Notes: generated by a model not told the origin, from the letters alone. DNA of 64,000 nt from Himantopus leucocephalus (GCA_003993805.1 RSEF01000014.1:1185774-1249773), one strand, 5' to 3'; positions 1 to 12,949 are shown, counted from the stretch's first letter. Translations and numbers: made by a program.

Positions 1-587
1 CAGTCTGGAAAATCCTGGCCAAATCACCCAAATGGGCGAACTCTTGCTTCTATTAACTGGCATGGAGACTCACAAATATTTGACCACTATGGAACATAAG
101 CATGAATGCATGCCTCTGTTCACATAAGAATTGCAAAATCTAGCCCTGAATACATTTTACCCTAGTAAACAGGGAGGGGAGAAACCCAAAAACAATGACC
201 AACTCTCTCCTAAAGAGACAATTCAAACTCCTATAGCATCTCCATGTCGCTACAAAACTACTATCCCAACTATAGCAACAGATTTAAACATTTGAGGATA
301 CATTTTGCTGTCTGCAGGCAGTATAAAACAGGCAAATGCTGCAGAAATGTTTATTTTAAGCAAACAGGAAACAGTCTTTCAAACTGGACAAGAAGTTAGG
401 AAGAAAACAGCTTACTAATGACAACAAGCAAGGAAAGCAAAACCACACCAATTTACTCAAAGGAGAAACAGCGTTCTGTGACAGAGTTACTATTTACCAA
501 GAGTCTAATAAAGACCTGAAGTACTTTCCTCTCCAGTTACATTAATCCACCTCCTAAGCAACTGTGCTACCAACACAGTCCCAGCTG

Positions 588-648
588 AGCTACTGAAGTC
601 AATGCCATAACTCCCAGCGACTTCAAACTAGAGCCTGAACCAGCCTCT
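588..648. repeat. Relic of an amniote palindromic repeat (tentative)
   Basis: The segment contains ACTGAAGTCAATG, then AACTCCCAGCGACTTCAA, and GAGCCTGAACC. This order recalls a widespread amniote repeat family whose copies carry the words 'actgaagtcaatgg' and 'ctcccattgacttcaa' and end in a 'tcaggccc'-like terminus. The match is from memory and the copy is diverged. Confidence 0.4.
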
Positions 649-3004
649 GCAACCACTGAGAAAACCTCCAGAAAAAGCAATGAATTGCTCAAGAAGGAGG
701 AAGAAGTTAGTACACAAGACTATGTTAACATTAACAACAAAATACAAACGTTTACTAACAAATAAAACAAATAGCACCTTGCTTATTGACTACCAATGGC
801 TTCAAAGCACTAAAGAGGTTTGTTTAGGTGGCAGACTTCAGATCAAAGCCTGGCTAGGTCTGGTAACTAAACTGGACACAGAACCCAGAAGCTGAATCCA
901 GGACAATATGAAATTCAAGGGCTTCCTTTCACTTATCCCTTCCAAGTGACACACACTCCACAAACAGAAAGCATCTAGAGTATAGTATGTGACTGTTGAA
1001 CACTCGTTACAAAATTACAGTGACACTTCAAAAGCACCCAAATGCTCCATCAGTTGTTGAGATGTCCCCATTGTCCAAATACAGAGTCCTTGAAGAATCA
1101 TTTGACCTGTGAGACCCTTATTTTCCTCTGCAATTACATTCATTCACAGGTCCTTGATATGAGAATTACTCCAAATCTACATCAGTGCAACTAGAAAGTG
1201 AAAATCCCCTGAAGGATTTAAACTACAGAATGAATTATCCTATTGATAACATCCTGACAGCATGAGATCGTTGTTCAGTCTGACAGACTGGTGATGGTAC
1301 TAAAATGGACAAAAACCGGACCACCTTAAATAACCCTGTCAAACTTGTCTGAACTCTAGTAATGCACTTATATGTTTGGCAGTATAAAGGCAAACAAACC
1401 CTATAACCTAGCTTTCACATAAAATACCTTTGGGTCAAATTTTACCATGTGGAATATGGGCATAAACCCATGGATCCCACAGCAACTGCAGAACCAAAGT
1501 CCCAGGCTAGGTGACCCTAGCCAAAATGCCAAATAAACCTTGTTCTTTCTCTGTGTCAATTACCTCTCAAAATGAGCACTCATTACGAGATTCACTTCTG
1601 GAAAATTCCTGTGCTCTGAAAGCGTGATAAATGCATTTAGATTTATCCAGTTTTTAAACTGGGTGTGCTCCCACAGGTCCCACAGAGCTTTATAGCTGAC
1701 CTCTAACTTTCTGTTCTTCCCTATACAGAAATTCGTCCTTCAATTTAAAATCTTAACTCTCCTTCTGCCCATTTTGTGAGGCGTTTTGCTGAAGCCCTAA
1801 GCAAGGGGAGCAAGCATCCCAAAATTCACACTCCAGATGCCCACTGCAACTTCACACAAGGGGGTCAGACAACTGCCAGTGCTGTCTGCTTTTCTTAGAT
1901 AGCAGGCAGCTAAGGGGTGAGAAAAATCAACTTCAAAAGAAACCAAACAGAAGAATACCATATTTTGTAACTGAGCCTTGAGGGAGAGGAGGGGAAATCA
2001 CTGTTTACACTATCTGGAAAATGAGCAGATTTGAGACCATCTTTTTCTAATAAATAGTCATTAATCACTTGCAGTCACTTAGCGCAGGAGGTCATGCAGT
2101 GGCAGCCTGGCTAGTGTAAATGTTTAACACTGAATTAGATTAGAAAGGCTCAGGAAAGTGTCATCGTAGCTACAGCACTACCTGCTAATGGAAATTTTCC
2201 TTTGGTTTCAATATTATCAGGGCCTGACCTGGGCTTTTGGGAACAAGATGACATAATCTTGCTATGAAGTCGCGGACACAGCAAATGTCACAGTGCTAAC
2301 TACAAAAAGGCAGACAGCCATGAGCTTATTACACCATTTTATCACTGTACTGCTGTAAAATACTATCTCCTACTTTGATCACATCTCCGTTATTAGAAAC
2401 ACGAACACAGGGATGATGATCAGCCTGTAAGGCAGACTGCGCGGGAACCTCCAGCTCCCTCCTATTGGGAGCCACACAACACACAGGCGCTGCCGTGTAC
2501 TGGCACATGACATGCCAGAAATACAGACACAAACATCCTCATCTGTGTGCACAGAGCTAAGAGAGACAGATTCAGATGGTTTTACAAGAATATTTCATAA
2601 TCCTCCTCCCGCCGCCCCCTACTCAGTTAACAGCTCAGTCAGAGCCAACTACAGTTATAATTATCGCCATAATTATTATTTTAATAAGAACCAACAACTT
2701 ATCAAAATATTACGCTGAAGACTTGCACATCTTTTCTTGTAAGACTGCCAAAAAGCTAGTTCATTGCTGAGGTACCGCTCCATGTACGCTGCTAGCAGAC
2801 AGCACCTCCAAGTTTCTATTTATGCAACTGAGTGACTAAACTCAATTCAAGTGAATGCCAAAATGTAAGCAATTTGAGGCACAGTAGCTGTGCAAAGTAT
2901 TATTATTCTCCCAGTGTATACACACTAACAGCTTTGTTTACTACATTTACTCCTCTCCTGCTTGTTTGCTTGGGTTTTACATACTGTAGGCCAAGTTGCT
3001 GAAC

Positions 3005-3132
3005 TTAGATGCCTTAAGGTAGCCACCTGAACCCATATTTACATATTTAAACATCTGTGTCAGGAATCCATAAAAAGTTTTAAGTGCATAAGCAAGCCTG
3101 TAGGCATCTAAGTCAATATAATTAGATGCCTA
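3005..3132. repeat. Diverged palindromic repeat with TTAGATGCCTA words
   Basis: A perfect 11-bp inverted repeat (TAGGCATCTAA at 3101-3111 and TTAGATGCCTA at 3122-3132) has a 10-nt loop, and a further copy, TTAGATGCCTTA, lies at 3005-3016. This resembles the 'aggtgcctaa' palindromic repeats common in turtle, crocodilian and bird genomes. Inverted repeat seen directly; family assignment inferred. Confidence 0.55.
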
Positions 3133-4838
3133 GATTTATCTCTAGCTACCCAAATGTGGACCTCTGCAGGCAACAAGTTGCTATTTTTCGTGAAAGTATT
3201 TTTTTCTACCAGGTAATATTAACTTGGTAACAGGTCATTCTTTCTTCATGTGCTTGTTCAAGATGACTCCAATCCAGATCTCTGTTAACACTCGATTTCT
3301 ACACAGAAGTCCAATTTAAATTTTCATAATCAGCAGATGGCCATTTAGCTAGTCATGGCTCCACGTATACTGCCAGATTGATGAAAAGGTTCCTCAGTTA
3401 AAAAGATAACTAATGAACCTGGCAGCTATGGAGCTCTTCATCAAGGGTGGCCAGTTGTCATTCTGATAAGTTTACAGACAGAACATGTGACACAAGGACT
3501 CTACTTGCCTCTATGACATGTGGTTGCACGTTTCTGAAGAACCAAAAATTTGCCATGGAAATGTCATTTTTCAGGTTTGTCTGTTCATCTCCCAAGTAAG
3601 GGTCAACAGGCTGGATATAATTTCAGGGAACTCGCTTTGCTTCCGTCAATACAGCCACAACCTCCATCACTTTTTCTTTCAAAGATAATGTTTTAACTGA
3701 ACCATGTGTCCTCCTGAATCAGAGTGCCACTATAAAGAACAAAGCTAACTACAAACAGGCTGAGTTTTAAGTACAAAACCAAAGACCTCTCAGAAATTCA
3801 GAGAGCATGAAACCCAAAACTCACCATTAAGGAAAGTCAGCAAATAGCATCAACTAAGAAAAATACTCAGTCTCCAGCAACGTAGCTGAACCAAAAAGTA
3901 CATCTGAAGGGCAAGCAAAGGCTGCAGTATGAAGTAAAAATGAGTGCCCATGACTCATTCAACCAAATCCAAGTTAAACTAAAGTTTGCAGTGTCATTCA
4001 GCTTTGTAGAATTGTTTTAAATAAGCATCCCACTTACTCTCTAATAATATAACAGAACAGCAATAGAGCAGTAGCTTGAAAACAAAATATATGTGGGAAG
4101 CATTCAAGATCTGACCTCAGAGTGAACCACACACTAGTGTGAAATCTTTTTTAGCTAACTTTTTTTACTAAACTGATATTCATTTATTGTGAAGTTTAAT
4201 TTCATTACCACAAAAAAAAAGCAGCCAATTATAGACATGCTATAAATAGTTCATCCCTTGGAGGAATCCTCTCATCATCTCTAAAAATAAGAAGTCATAT
4301 GATTTAAGTGTCCTCCATTGACCCTTTTGGTACTTCACATAAAAGGATGAACTCTCCAAGGTTACACCACATGTAAGTTTAGGCAACATTACACGTTGCT
4401 CAATTTTTATATCCACACAGTTAGAAAGCCTGGTCTCTTCACTTCTAGCTCATACTCAAACTCAGTAAAGCATTCAGTCCTGTATCTGATGTACAGCTCC
4501 TCCATACGAGGCACAGGTCCACAAGGCATCGAGACCATTTTCTACTTCCAAGTGAAACCTGGAAATCTCCTTTACCTGCCTGAAAACAGCTGGGCAGCCA
4601 ATTTATAATACTAGCCTCTTGACAATTTCTTTCTTGATCCATCCACCCTAATCAATCCTTTGATTCATCCTATCCTTAGGCTGTGTAGTACCAATCACAG
4701 AGAAATTCTGATTGGTGAGTGGAAATCGCTGAAGAAGAGTTTGTGGAAGTCCTGTGCTGAACGGGTCGCTGATGGTAATGCTGCAAAAGTTACACTCGTG
4801 ACTCTTGTTAAGTGCTAGCAGCTATACTTGCTATTCAG

Positions 4839-4931
4839 CCTGTAAGCTCTTCAAGGCAGGGACCTTTCCTCACATGTGTCTGTAAAGCTTCTAGTGCCCA
4901 GATGGTGCCATACAAATGAATAATAATTATA
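4839..4931 (+). repeat. Ancient L2/CR1-related repeat 3' tail
   Basis: The segment reads TGTAAGCTCTTCAAGGCAGG, then GACC, a pyrimidine stretch, CACATGTGTCTGTAAAGC, TAGTGCCCAGATGG, and ends in ACAAATGAATAATAAT. This is the order of the well-known amniote repeat tail 'gtaagctctttggggcaggga...tctgtacagcgcctag...caaataataat', which belongs to old L2/CR1-type elements and the SINEs that share their tails. The copy is diverged, so it is old and probably shared across amniotes. Confidence 0.65.
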
Positions 4932-5080
4932 TTTCCATGTAGACCATTATTGTGCATAATGTAAATTACTTTCACTGATCCAAGAGGAAATCATTTTCTC
5001 ATTTTGAAATGAAAAGAGAGAGTAAAAATAATGATTACTTCTTTGATGCTATTATTATAACAATAATTACATTTGTGGGT

Positions 5081-5160
5081 CCAGAATCCTCAGCTGGTCT
5101 GTACTGACTTTAATGGAGCTATGCCAACGCATGGCAGCTGACAAGCTGGTCCCAGTCTTT
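5081..5160. repeat. Relic of an amniote palindromic repeat
   Basis: The segment runs GGTCCAGAATCCTCAGCTGG, then a diverged middle, ACTTTAATGGAGCTATGCC, and a second CAGCTGACAAGCTGGT. The pattern 'ggatcctcagctggtgtaaat...gacttcaatggagctatgcc' is a repeat familiar from turtle and crocodile sequence. Only 150 bp separates it from the older L2/CR1-like tail at 4839. Family name not assigned. Confidence 0.5.
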
Positions 5161-8100
5161 GCTCAAGATCTCAAACTATTTCACAAGGACTGATTACTTC
5201 AAACCCACACCACTTCCATGAAAGATCGTAAGTAAAAATTAAGCACACTTTGCAGACTGGGGAAGAGAAACGCCATACTGGGTGTGTGAAGGAATGGATT
5301 CCTACAACAGCATGGCATGTATCTGAGCATCACTCTCATGGCCCCCCTCTCTTGCCGACGCAGAGGAACAGGCTTTTGCAGAGATTCAGATCTTGAGCAA
5401 GCTGAATTGCCTTCTGGAGGCACTCATCTCTCTCCATTCATTAGAAGGCCTTAGACTGCCTGAATTTAGCACCCCAGTGTTTGTGAGATTCAGCCCGGGC
5501 TTAAGCGCTCAAACGGGGACAGCCGTAATCACCAGCACCAAACGTGAAAGGGACAAATAAAGTTGGAACCTGACTGGGCTCAGCTCATCTGCAGGAAAAA
5601 AGCCAAACCGCAATTACCAGACCAAAGAGGAATAAGTCTGGACAGCCCATAACCGAAAACCCCCAAACTACATGTTGCTTTTAGCTATCTGGCTCTTAAC
5701 ACTTTGCTACAGATGTCAAGAGGTTACTGATGGGAGAAAACAGCCAGGACTCCGACATTCCCTCCTACCACAGAGCATTCTCCTGTTCAGCACATACATA
5801 CTCTGCGGCACAGCATCAAAGGCCTACCATTACTTAAAAAATGAAGAGGGACTGAGGGTCTCAAGTCTAAAAATCAGACTCGAACACTTGAAAGTGCTAC
5901 TCCTCATAAACCGCACTAATACAAAGTTACACACATCAGCACGCATGTACTCTGCAAGTATCCGTGCAGTGATGCTCCTGCATCTGCCCAAATCAGACAC
6001 CCCATCGGCCTAAATTAGAAGAAATAATACAGGACATTGTATCCCATTTAAAGAGTCACTGGAAAAGCTCCAGTGAAGTGCCAGACCTAATTTTAACACT
6101 GTAAAGAAAAATCAGGAAGTATTTGATTAAAATTAATCCTTGAGGTTATATAATTTGACTGTTCCTACAAATTAAGTTCACTTCATGCTTTCATTGTACT
6201 CCTCTCCCTTCATCAAGCACTAATAAGATGCTGTATCACATATGGACTTTCAATACTGAAGGGAAAAAATATTTTGAAAAATATTTCTCATTACAGCTGA
6301 GCTATGTGGTAGGTAATGAGGGCCTTTTACACCAAAAAGTACCCATTTTGCAATAGCTGACAAGTAAGTGGGATTTGTATGTCTCCTGTACAACAGCTGG
6401 TCTTCTCTTGCTAAAAAATGAAAATGCTTCTATTTCAAAGGGAACATCTGCAAAATCCCAACATACATTAAAGAATAAAAAAGCAACACAACAAAAATAC
6501 ACCGGTGGCCTGAAAAAGACTTCCGATGGCATAACCAATTAACACAGATTCATTTCATATAATACCTTCCCACATCACTACAGAAAAGATGCTTAATGAG
6601 GTAACTGCTGCAGGAGTCCATCAATCTAATCTGGTTCTAATACTCTCCTTAAATAATGCATACATTAGTTCTCTGTTACTGAAGAGATTTGTTTGTTTTA
6701 TTAACATGTGCCTTGTTAAGTGCTAAGATTTCGTAAAAATCGTTATGCAGCTTCTAGCTGCAGATGTATTGTCTCTCCCCTTTCCCATTACAAAATGATT
6801 AGTTGTCTCTGTTCTCCTTTTCAATTGTTACTAAAGCTGTACTGCAGCATGATTAAGCTCCTGTTAACAAGCAAAACTGTACTTAATGGTCAAGTCAGTA
6901 CTATGGACCCATTCTCTAAGAAATGTATCATTTTTGGCCACATAATAGCTCAATGCCATTAATTTTATTCACAACCTAAGGTACCTTAACCAAGCTGTTT
7001 CACTGAGACCAGCAGGTGTACTAAAACGAGCGAGGACCCAGTTTCCAGAGCTTGATTCACACTGGACCGAAGTTTAACATGTAAACGACTAGCTTACGTT
7101 AAGCTCCCTTGCACCTTTCAGGTCTGGAATTTTTTCTGAAAACCTTTTTTCCCCCTCATTTCTTGTGTTCAGAGCTGAAATTACTGAGGCCACACGTCTA
7201 CATCAATAAGCTACTTAGAGGGGAAGATGTTTAAATAGGTACCATCTGGTTGTGTCATAATGCATGGAACCTATGCATTCAACGATTTAAGCAAAAAGGA
7301 TAAATTAGGAGTGAAATAATTCTTTTTTTTCCTTGAAGTCTTTTTTGTTTTCTGGAACTTAACAAATTATTTTATGCTTAAGTGCAACTTTGTAGAGTGA
7401 ACTCCCAGCGACTACAGTGAGTCTTCCAGCAGAAGCCCAGTTCCTTGCCCAAGACTCTGTCCTTTGATGCCCACCTTGCTACCACCCCAGTGCAAAGCCA
7501 TGCTTTAATGCAGGGGCTATTCCGGAACCTGTGCGCCATGCAGAAACTGCCTTGTTAAATACCTCCCACATGGATAACGCACTGATGCTTGGCAGAGGGT
7601 AGGTCCAGGCTTTGTGTTTGTTTCTGGCAAAACAGCACTGGGAATCCACCTGCAGAATCTAAACATTATAGGGGCAAATACTCTTCAAAAGAAAACTCTC
7701 TTGTTTCCAAACCTGAAAAAACACCAAGCTTCTGCTTGACACGCAAGGTGAATTCTGCATCACTTTTACTTTGAGGAAGCATTTGTAAGAGATGGGGGGG
7801 AAATATTTGATGGATGGACTTCAGAGAAAGTGGAGTAAGTTTTCCCGGGTTTTCTTTCCTGTATGATTCACCTATTTTTCTCCAGCATTACGGAGTTGCT
7901 GCTACTTTGCATTCATTTACAACAACTGATCAGAGTTTTCTGTAACTGTTAGCGTTGAGTAGAGTAGCAGCTGGATGCCTTTCCTAGTTTCAGTTACCAA
8001 CAGGTATTACAGTTTAGGCACACATTTATGACAACTTCTGGCTTCTTGCATCTTTAACCTGGTGGAGCTCAGCATGCATCACATAAGTGAGCCAGGAGGA

Positions 8101-11100
8101 ACAACCAAGAAGAAATATAACTTGCTCGAGCACCTTCAGCTGACCAACCCGCACAGGAGCAGTGGAGCCAGCCTCACTCTCCACGTTCCCAGAAGAAGAA
8201 ATACCACATTTCCCACTACAGAAATGAAAATAAGGAGGAGAGGCACTAGTGATCCTCAGGACCGTCCTCCCTCCTTTTGCTTGGAGTTAAAACAAATAAT
8301 CCTCACTGTCCCCAAACACACAACACTTTCTTTTCATTTTACAGTTCTCAACATTTCGAGCTATCAATAGTTATGTTTGGTTCCTTTGACAGCTTCATGC
8401 TGGAAGAAACACGCCATTTCTTTAAAATTAATACACAAAATTTCACACTAAAGAAATGCTTTGATTCCACACCAGCAGGCAAGAGCTATATTTCCCTTAG
8501 CTGACACAGTAACAATGCACTGGCAGTTTTGCTTTATGGTAAAACAGGCAGTAATGAAAACCCAACGGTGCCACAGGGCACAAAGGAGCATTACATACCC
8601 ACAGCCATTGCCTTCAACGCCTAATGCCAAGGCAGAGGCCACAGCTGGGTAAAGTGAGCACATCACTGCGACGCACAACTGCCTCTCAGTGCAATGCTGG
8701 GCATGAGCTAAGAGCACAGCAGATGCTCTGCTGTCACATCCCTCTCATCACCAGCAGCCCTGAAGCGGGGATTTGCATTCCTTCTTCTTCCCTTTGGGCT
8801 CCCAACACACAACATGCCCCTTCCACCATTGCTAGCAGGCTGCATGAAAAAAGCCTGAGACTAAGCAGCATGCTTATGGTGTTTTCACAAAAAAGCTGTT
8901 GCATACTTTTCAAAGATAAAGACCTTTACATAAAAATCAACCCATTCTCTGAAGGTAGCTTAATTCTTGCTTGCTTTCAATGCTTGAGGTTTGCTGAATG
9001 AATAAAGCTTGTGTAAAGGATGCTGAGCAGCTGCAGAAATCATACACATTGCAAGCAGCCACTGAAGTCACCACTACTGATATAATTCATACTTCTTTAA
9101 AGATATCTATAATCTGGTTTAATTAAATGTGGAACAACTGCAGGAAACTGGTTATGAGTAATGAAAGCTCCAGATGTAGCTGGCCAGGGGATCTAGCACA
9201 GTAGAAGTTTTCAGTTGCAAAATAGCTCAATTCAAAATTGTTTTTTCCTGCCAAGTTGGCAATTCATATTCAATTATGCACAGGTACAGTGGCAACATTT
9301 TTTACTACAGTACGATGTAATTTCATTTTCCAAATGAAATTGCTTATTACACGTATCTGACAGCATTTAATAAAAGTCTAAATACCTCTTAAACACCTGG
9401 TTCAAAGGACTGTGTTTCTTTTTCCACAGACACAAATTATCAAATCCTCACACTACTTATGTCCGGCTCAGTAAAGTAAAATATGTACCACCATTTTAGT
9501 CCTGTACATGGGTCAGAGGCAAGGAAAAAACAAGATAAATAAAAACACTGTAACTTCAGATAGCAACTTTCAGACACCCGTTTGAGAAGTGCTATCTGCT
9601 ACAAAATGTCCAAAATCTGTTAGTGTAACTGTATTTAGTATAAAGGCTCTTGTAAAGGCAGTTATCAGGGCATCCGTGTGTTGAAGGCTCTCTTCAGAGT
9701 GAAAAAGGGCAATCGGGTACTACATCACAAATATCTAGCAGCCTTTTGAGAAAATACTCCCCAAAGATGTATTAAACACATCACTCCATTAACAGGCCAA
9801 AGACACATTAAAATTAATATTCTTTTTTGGTTAAAATCCAAGACTGAGAAATCTTTGGAAAATCCTTGCAGGGTCTCACAGACGCACTTAACCCAAAGTC
9901 ATCTGGATATAATGGGACTACTGTATTCATACCAGCCACCTTCTCCAACTGTTGCAAAGCAATCTGACATACACAAACTATGGGAAACTTTGACCGAGAA
10001 GGATAGTAACTTCACTTTGGCATTACGTAAGTTGTATTGTAATGTGGAAACAAAGCAACGTAAAAAGAAAATCTTCTTTCACACCGATTCTGTATCGTAT
10101 AATTCCATTAAACAGAGATTTTCCTCATGAATTGATTCTGAAATGAAAACTGGGCCTGCCTCTGAGACAAGCAATACAGGTAACCGAGTTAGATAAATCA
10201 TCATTTGCATGTCGGGAGTGCCTGGGAACTTCACCTACCAATTTAAGCAAGCTGTCAGGTTGTTAAGGCAGAAATCTGCACAAATCCAATTTCCGTATCG
10301 CTTTTCCACCAAGCACACATTTTAATCAATAGACAGATGCTTAAGCGTGGGGTTTTGTATTCTGACAAAGTAATTTTAAGGATGGCAGCTACTTCCCAGC
10401 ATGTAGGTTAAGCAAAGCCACAAGTACCATAAAGTCATCTTGAAGAACTATTGCCAAATCACCTCTTGACAAAGCACACTGTCACTTGTCTTGAGCATCG
10501 TGAGGTTTTTTAACACCAGTATCAGACATTGTGGGACAGCCCAGTGTGACCCATAGTAGTCATTTAGATAATGAGGGGAAAACAGGTACACTCAGCATGT
10601 GTTTTAAAACGTGTTTTCTATTCGGAACCCCAGTGCTCCATCTTTAGGTCTTTGATCAAATCTGTATGCACAAAGGCATGATTCATTACTGCCAGCATCA
10701 AAATAATCATATTCTATGTCCATGTGTCACCAGCAGGGAAACTATTAGCTCTCGGCCCCAAACTCAGCATTTGTTCCAATGTACCAGGCGCAAAGCGGAC
10801 GCTGTGCCAGGACGTTTGTAGGACAACTGCTAACGGTATTCGTTCTGACACTGTCCCAGAGCCCACAGAAGAGGATTATTTCCTAGAAAGCCTGATGCGC
10901 AGGGGAGCAGGGCTGGAGTCCCGGCTGCAGCCTGTCCCCTCCCAGCCCCCCACCTGCCCATGTACCAGCATCCCCCACCTTCAATAACCCACATTGAAGA
11001 GACCAAGAAGGAAAAAAGCTGGAGAATAATTAAAGACAAAAGCATAAAAGACTAGACAGATAGGAAAAGAGGCAGAGGGCAAAGTACTGGATGAAAAATA

Positions 11101-12270
11101 GCGCAGCCTGAATAGTTACATTTATGAACACAGCAAGTACCAAGACAAGATTACATGTAGAGACAAAAATTGAACTCAATAAACAAGAATTTTAGTTTTC
11201 ACATCTAGAAAGCACAGCAGGATCTGCACACCCTCAATAGGTACGTACTACCTTTCAGAAAAGTTGTCCCAAATGTTAGTGACAGATCGCTCAGGGCACT
11301 TTTCTCTGCAACCTTTCTGTGGCCAAAACACCCACAAGTCATTTATGTGGGTAAGTCATCGCTCAGCCCCAAGCTCTTGCGTTCTGTCTCAAGATGTAAA
11401 CAGAAATACAGAAACAGACAAAAATACGCATCCATACTTTAAGAGGCAATACTTATTTAACATAAACCTACTGCTAATTAAAACCAAAGGAAGCTTCTCT
11501 TAAGCTGAAGAATACTACATACCAGTGGTACATACCAACACGTATTTCTGAGGTTTACATTAATTGACCGAGAATATTGTTAATTTGCCTATTAGAAAAC
11601 TCAGAAAGGCAACTGGCAATAGGGCCAGCTTTGTAACTCCCTGCGGTTCCGGGCCTGAGTCAGTTAAATGAAAACTTCGGAGTTTGCAAAAGAAAATGAT
11701 AAGAGATAGGGCGAGAGGGCACAGTTTCAGTATCCTTGAGTTTTTAGCGGTTAATAAAATGATTGAATTGGATTTCATTGCCTGTCACCTACTGGGCTCG
11801 ATAGAGCTGTGCAATAACAGGATAGCGCCGGTGCGGTTTTCAGGTGGAAAAAATAAAGTAGCAGTACAATAAGCCCTCAGGACCGTATCGGGCAGGCGGC
11901 TCTCCGCGAAGTTCGGGGATGCTGAAACGGCCGCTGCGGGGGCGGGCGGTGCCGGAGGGGCACCGGGGAGAGGACAGGACGCGTCCCCCCTCCCGGCGCT
12001 GCAGCCGCGGCCCCCGGGGCTCCCGCCGCACCGTCCCCCCGCCGCTGGCCGTGCCGGGGGCGCGCGGAGCCCACGCGGCGGGACCGGACCCGCACCGCGG
12101 CACCTGCGCGGCGGCGGGAGGCGCCCACGCGGGGCGGGGGGACACGAGCCCCGGCCGACCGCGCCTCGCTCGCCCCAACTTCCCCGCGCCTACCCGGGCA
12201 GCCCCCTCCGCGGAGAAGCGCCGTGAGGAAGGGGCGCAGCCGCTCCCCCGCCCGCCGCCCCCCCGCCCGC

Positions 12271-12276
12271 GCCTAC
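12271..12276 (-). other. XYLT1: Splice donor of XYLT1 exon 1
   Basis: Read on the minus strand the junction is GCGATG|GTAGGC. It leaves exon 1 at exactly 78 codons (phase 0), and the last residues (GKAM) sit where human exon 1 ends in a similar Ala-Arg-Ala-Leu, as far as I remember that sequence. A second GTAGGCGCGG string lies further on, with its GT at 12193-12192, and would give a phase-2 exon, so the choice is inferred rather than proven. Confidence 0.65.
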
Positions 12277-12510
12277 CATCGCCTTGCCGTGCGGGGCGGC
12301 GGGTCCGCGGCGCTGCGGGTGCGCCCGTTGGTCTCCGCCGCGGTCTCGCTTCTCGCGGCCGGCGGCGCCGCCGCCGCGCTGCTCCTCGCCGGCGTCGAGG
12401 GAGGTGAAATTCCAGACGAGGAGGGTCTGCAGGAGCAGCACGGTGAGCGCCGCCACCAGCGCCGAACGGGAGTGCCGTGCCAGCCGCCGGGCGCACGGAG
12501 CGGCCACCAT
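12277..12510 (-). CDS. XYLT1: Xylosyltransferase 1, first coding exon (partial gene)
   Basis: XYLT1 is the Golgi type II membrane glycosyltransferase that moves xylose from UDP-xylose to serines of proteoglycan core proteins, the first step of the chondroitin/heparan sulfate linker. The exon encodes 78 residues. It starts [12 protein letters not shown], which matches the vertebrate XYLT1 N-terminus as I remember it. A short basic cytoplasmic tail (residues 1-15) is followed by a hydrophobic signal anchor (about 17-33, rich in Leu, Val and Ala), a conserved VWNF segment with a glycosylation sequon at N34-F-T, and then a Gly/Arg-rich stem. The start codon has a strong context (A at -3, G at +4). 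The catalytic domains lie in later exons outside the window. The exon ends in phase 0 at ATG|GTAGGC. The Gly/Pro stretch of the stem is shorter than in the mammalian protein I recall. Gene identity is firm; the exact 3' boundary is less so. Confidence 0.94.
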
Positions 12511-12619
12511 CTTCGCTGCTGCTGCCGCCGCTGCCGCGCTCCCGAGAGCCGCCGCATCCGCCGCGGCACGGAGTTTTCAGCCGGGCAGAGCCAGACGTCA
12601 GCAGGAGGAGGGCGGAGGT

Positions 12620-12655
12620 GGGGAAGGAAGGAGGGAGGGAAGGAGGGAAGGAGGG
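12620..12655 (+). repeat. Polypurine tract (GGA/GGAA-rich) upstream of XYLT1
   Basis: This is an uninterrupted 36-base purine run built from GGAA, GGGA and AGGG units, about 110 bp upstream of the start codon. It is likely to be in the 5' UTR or core promoter, where it reads as polypyrimidine on the coding strand. Such tracts can adopt triplex or quadruplex forms and are length-variable. Confidence 0.8.
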
Positions 12656-12883
12656 CGGAGGAGGTGTGCGCGGGGATGGGGGAAGCCGGCGGGGAGCCCT
12701 GGCGGCGCGGCAGCCCGCGGCCGGGCCAGCCCGGGGGCGAGGGGTGGGGTTGGCGGAGGAAGAGGAAGGAGGAGGAGCGGCCGCGGGGGCTGCAGCTGCT
12801 GCTGGCGGTGGCGGCGGGCGAGCCCCGGCCCTGCGTGAGGGGAAGGGGCCGGGCCGGGGCGGCTCCCGCTCCTCACGGCGGGC

Positions 12884-12915
12884 GGGAGAGGGGAGGGGAG
12901 GGGAGGGGAGGGGGG
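12884..12915 (+). repeat. (GGGGA)n pentanucleotide repeat
   Basis: About five tandem GGGGA units form a 32-base all-purine run within the XYLT1 CpG island. It reads as CCCCT repeats on the XYLT1 sense strand. Repeated G4 blocks could form a quadruplex. Sequence-evident; function unknown. Confidence 0.85.
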
Positions 12916-12941
12916 CGGCCGGCGCCGGGCGGGCGGCGACT

Positions 12942-12949
12942 GCCATCTT
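12942..12949 (-). promoter_or_regulatory. YY1-like motif AAGATGGC
   Basis: The minus strand reads CAGAAGATGGCAG about 430 bp upstream of the XYLT1 start codon. This matches the YY1 core often found just downstream of transcription starts in CpG promoters, so it may mark the start region. It is also an upstream ATG that is out of frame with XYLT1. Assigned by eye only. Confidence 0.4.

Larger units (their letters stand above)
1..12276 (-). other. XYLT1: XYLT1 intron 1 (5' part; continues beyond base 1)
   Basis: This stretch follows the exon 1 donor on the minus strand. None of the later XYLT1 protein (the stem, the GT14 catalytic domain or the C-terminal domain) appears in translation on either strand. 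The first intron is known to be very long in vertebrates. The sequence is AT-rich with stop codons in all frames. It contains only relic repeats (about 588-648, 3005-3132, 4839-4931, 5081-5160) and short homopolymer runs. I see no other gene, RNA gene or young transposon. Confidence 0.85.

Noticed and set aside
11840..12946. 368-codon minus-strand open frame across the CpG island
   Set aside because: It is out of frame with the XYLT1 start, is Pro/Arg/Ala-rich as expected of CpG-island sequence with few stops, and runs through the real exon and into the intron. Its ATG is at most an upstream ATG.
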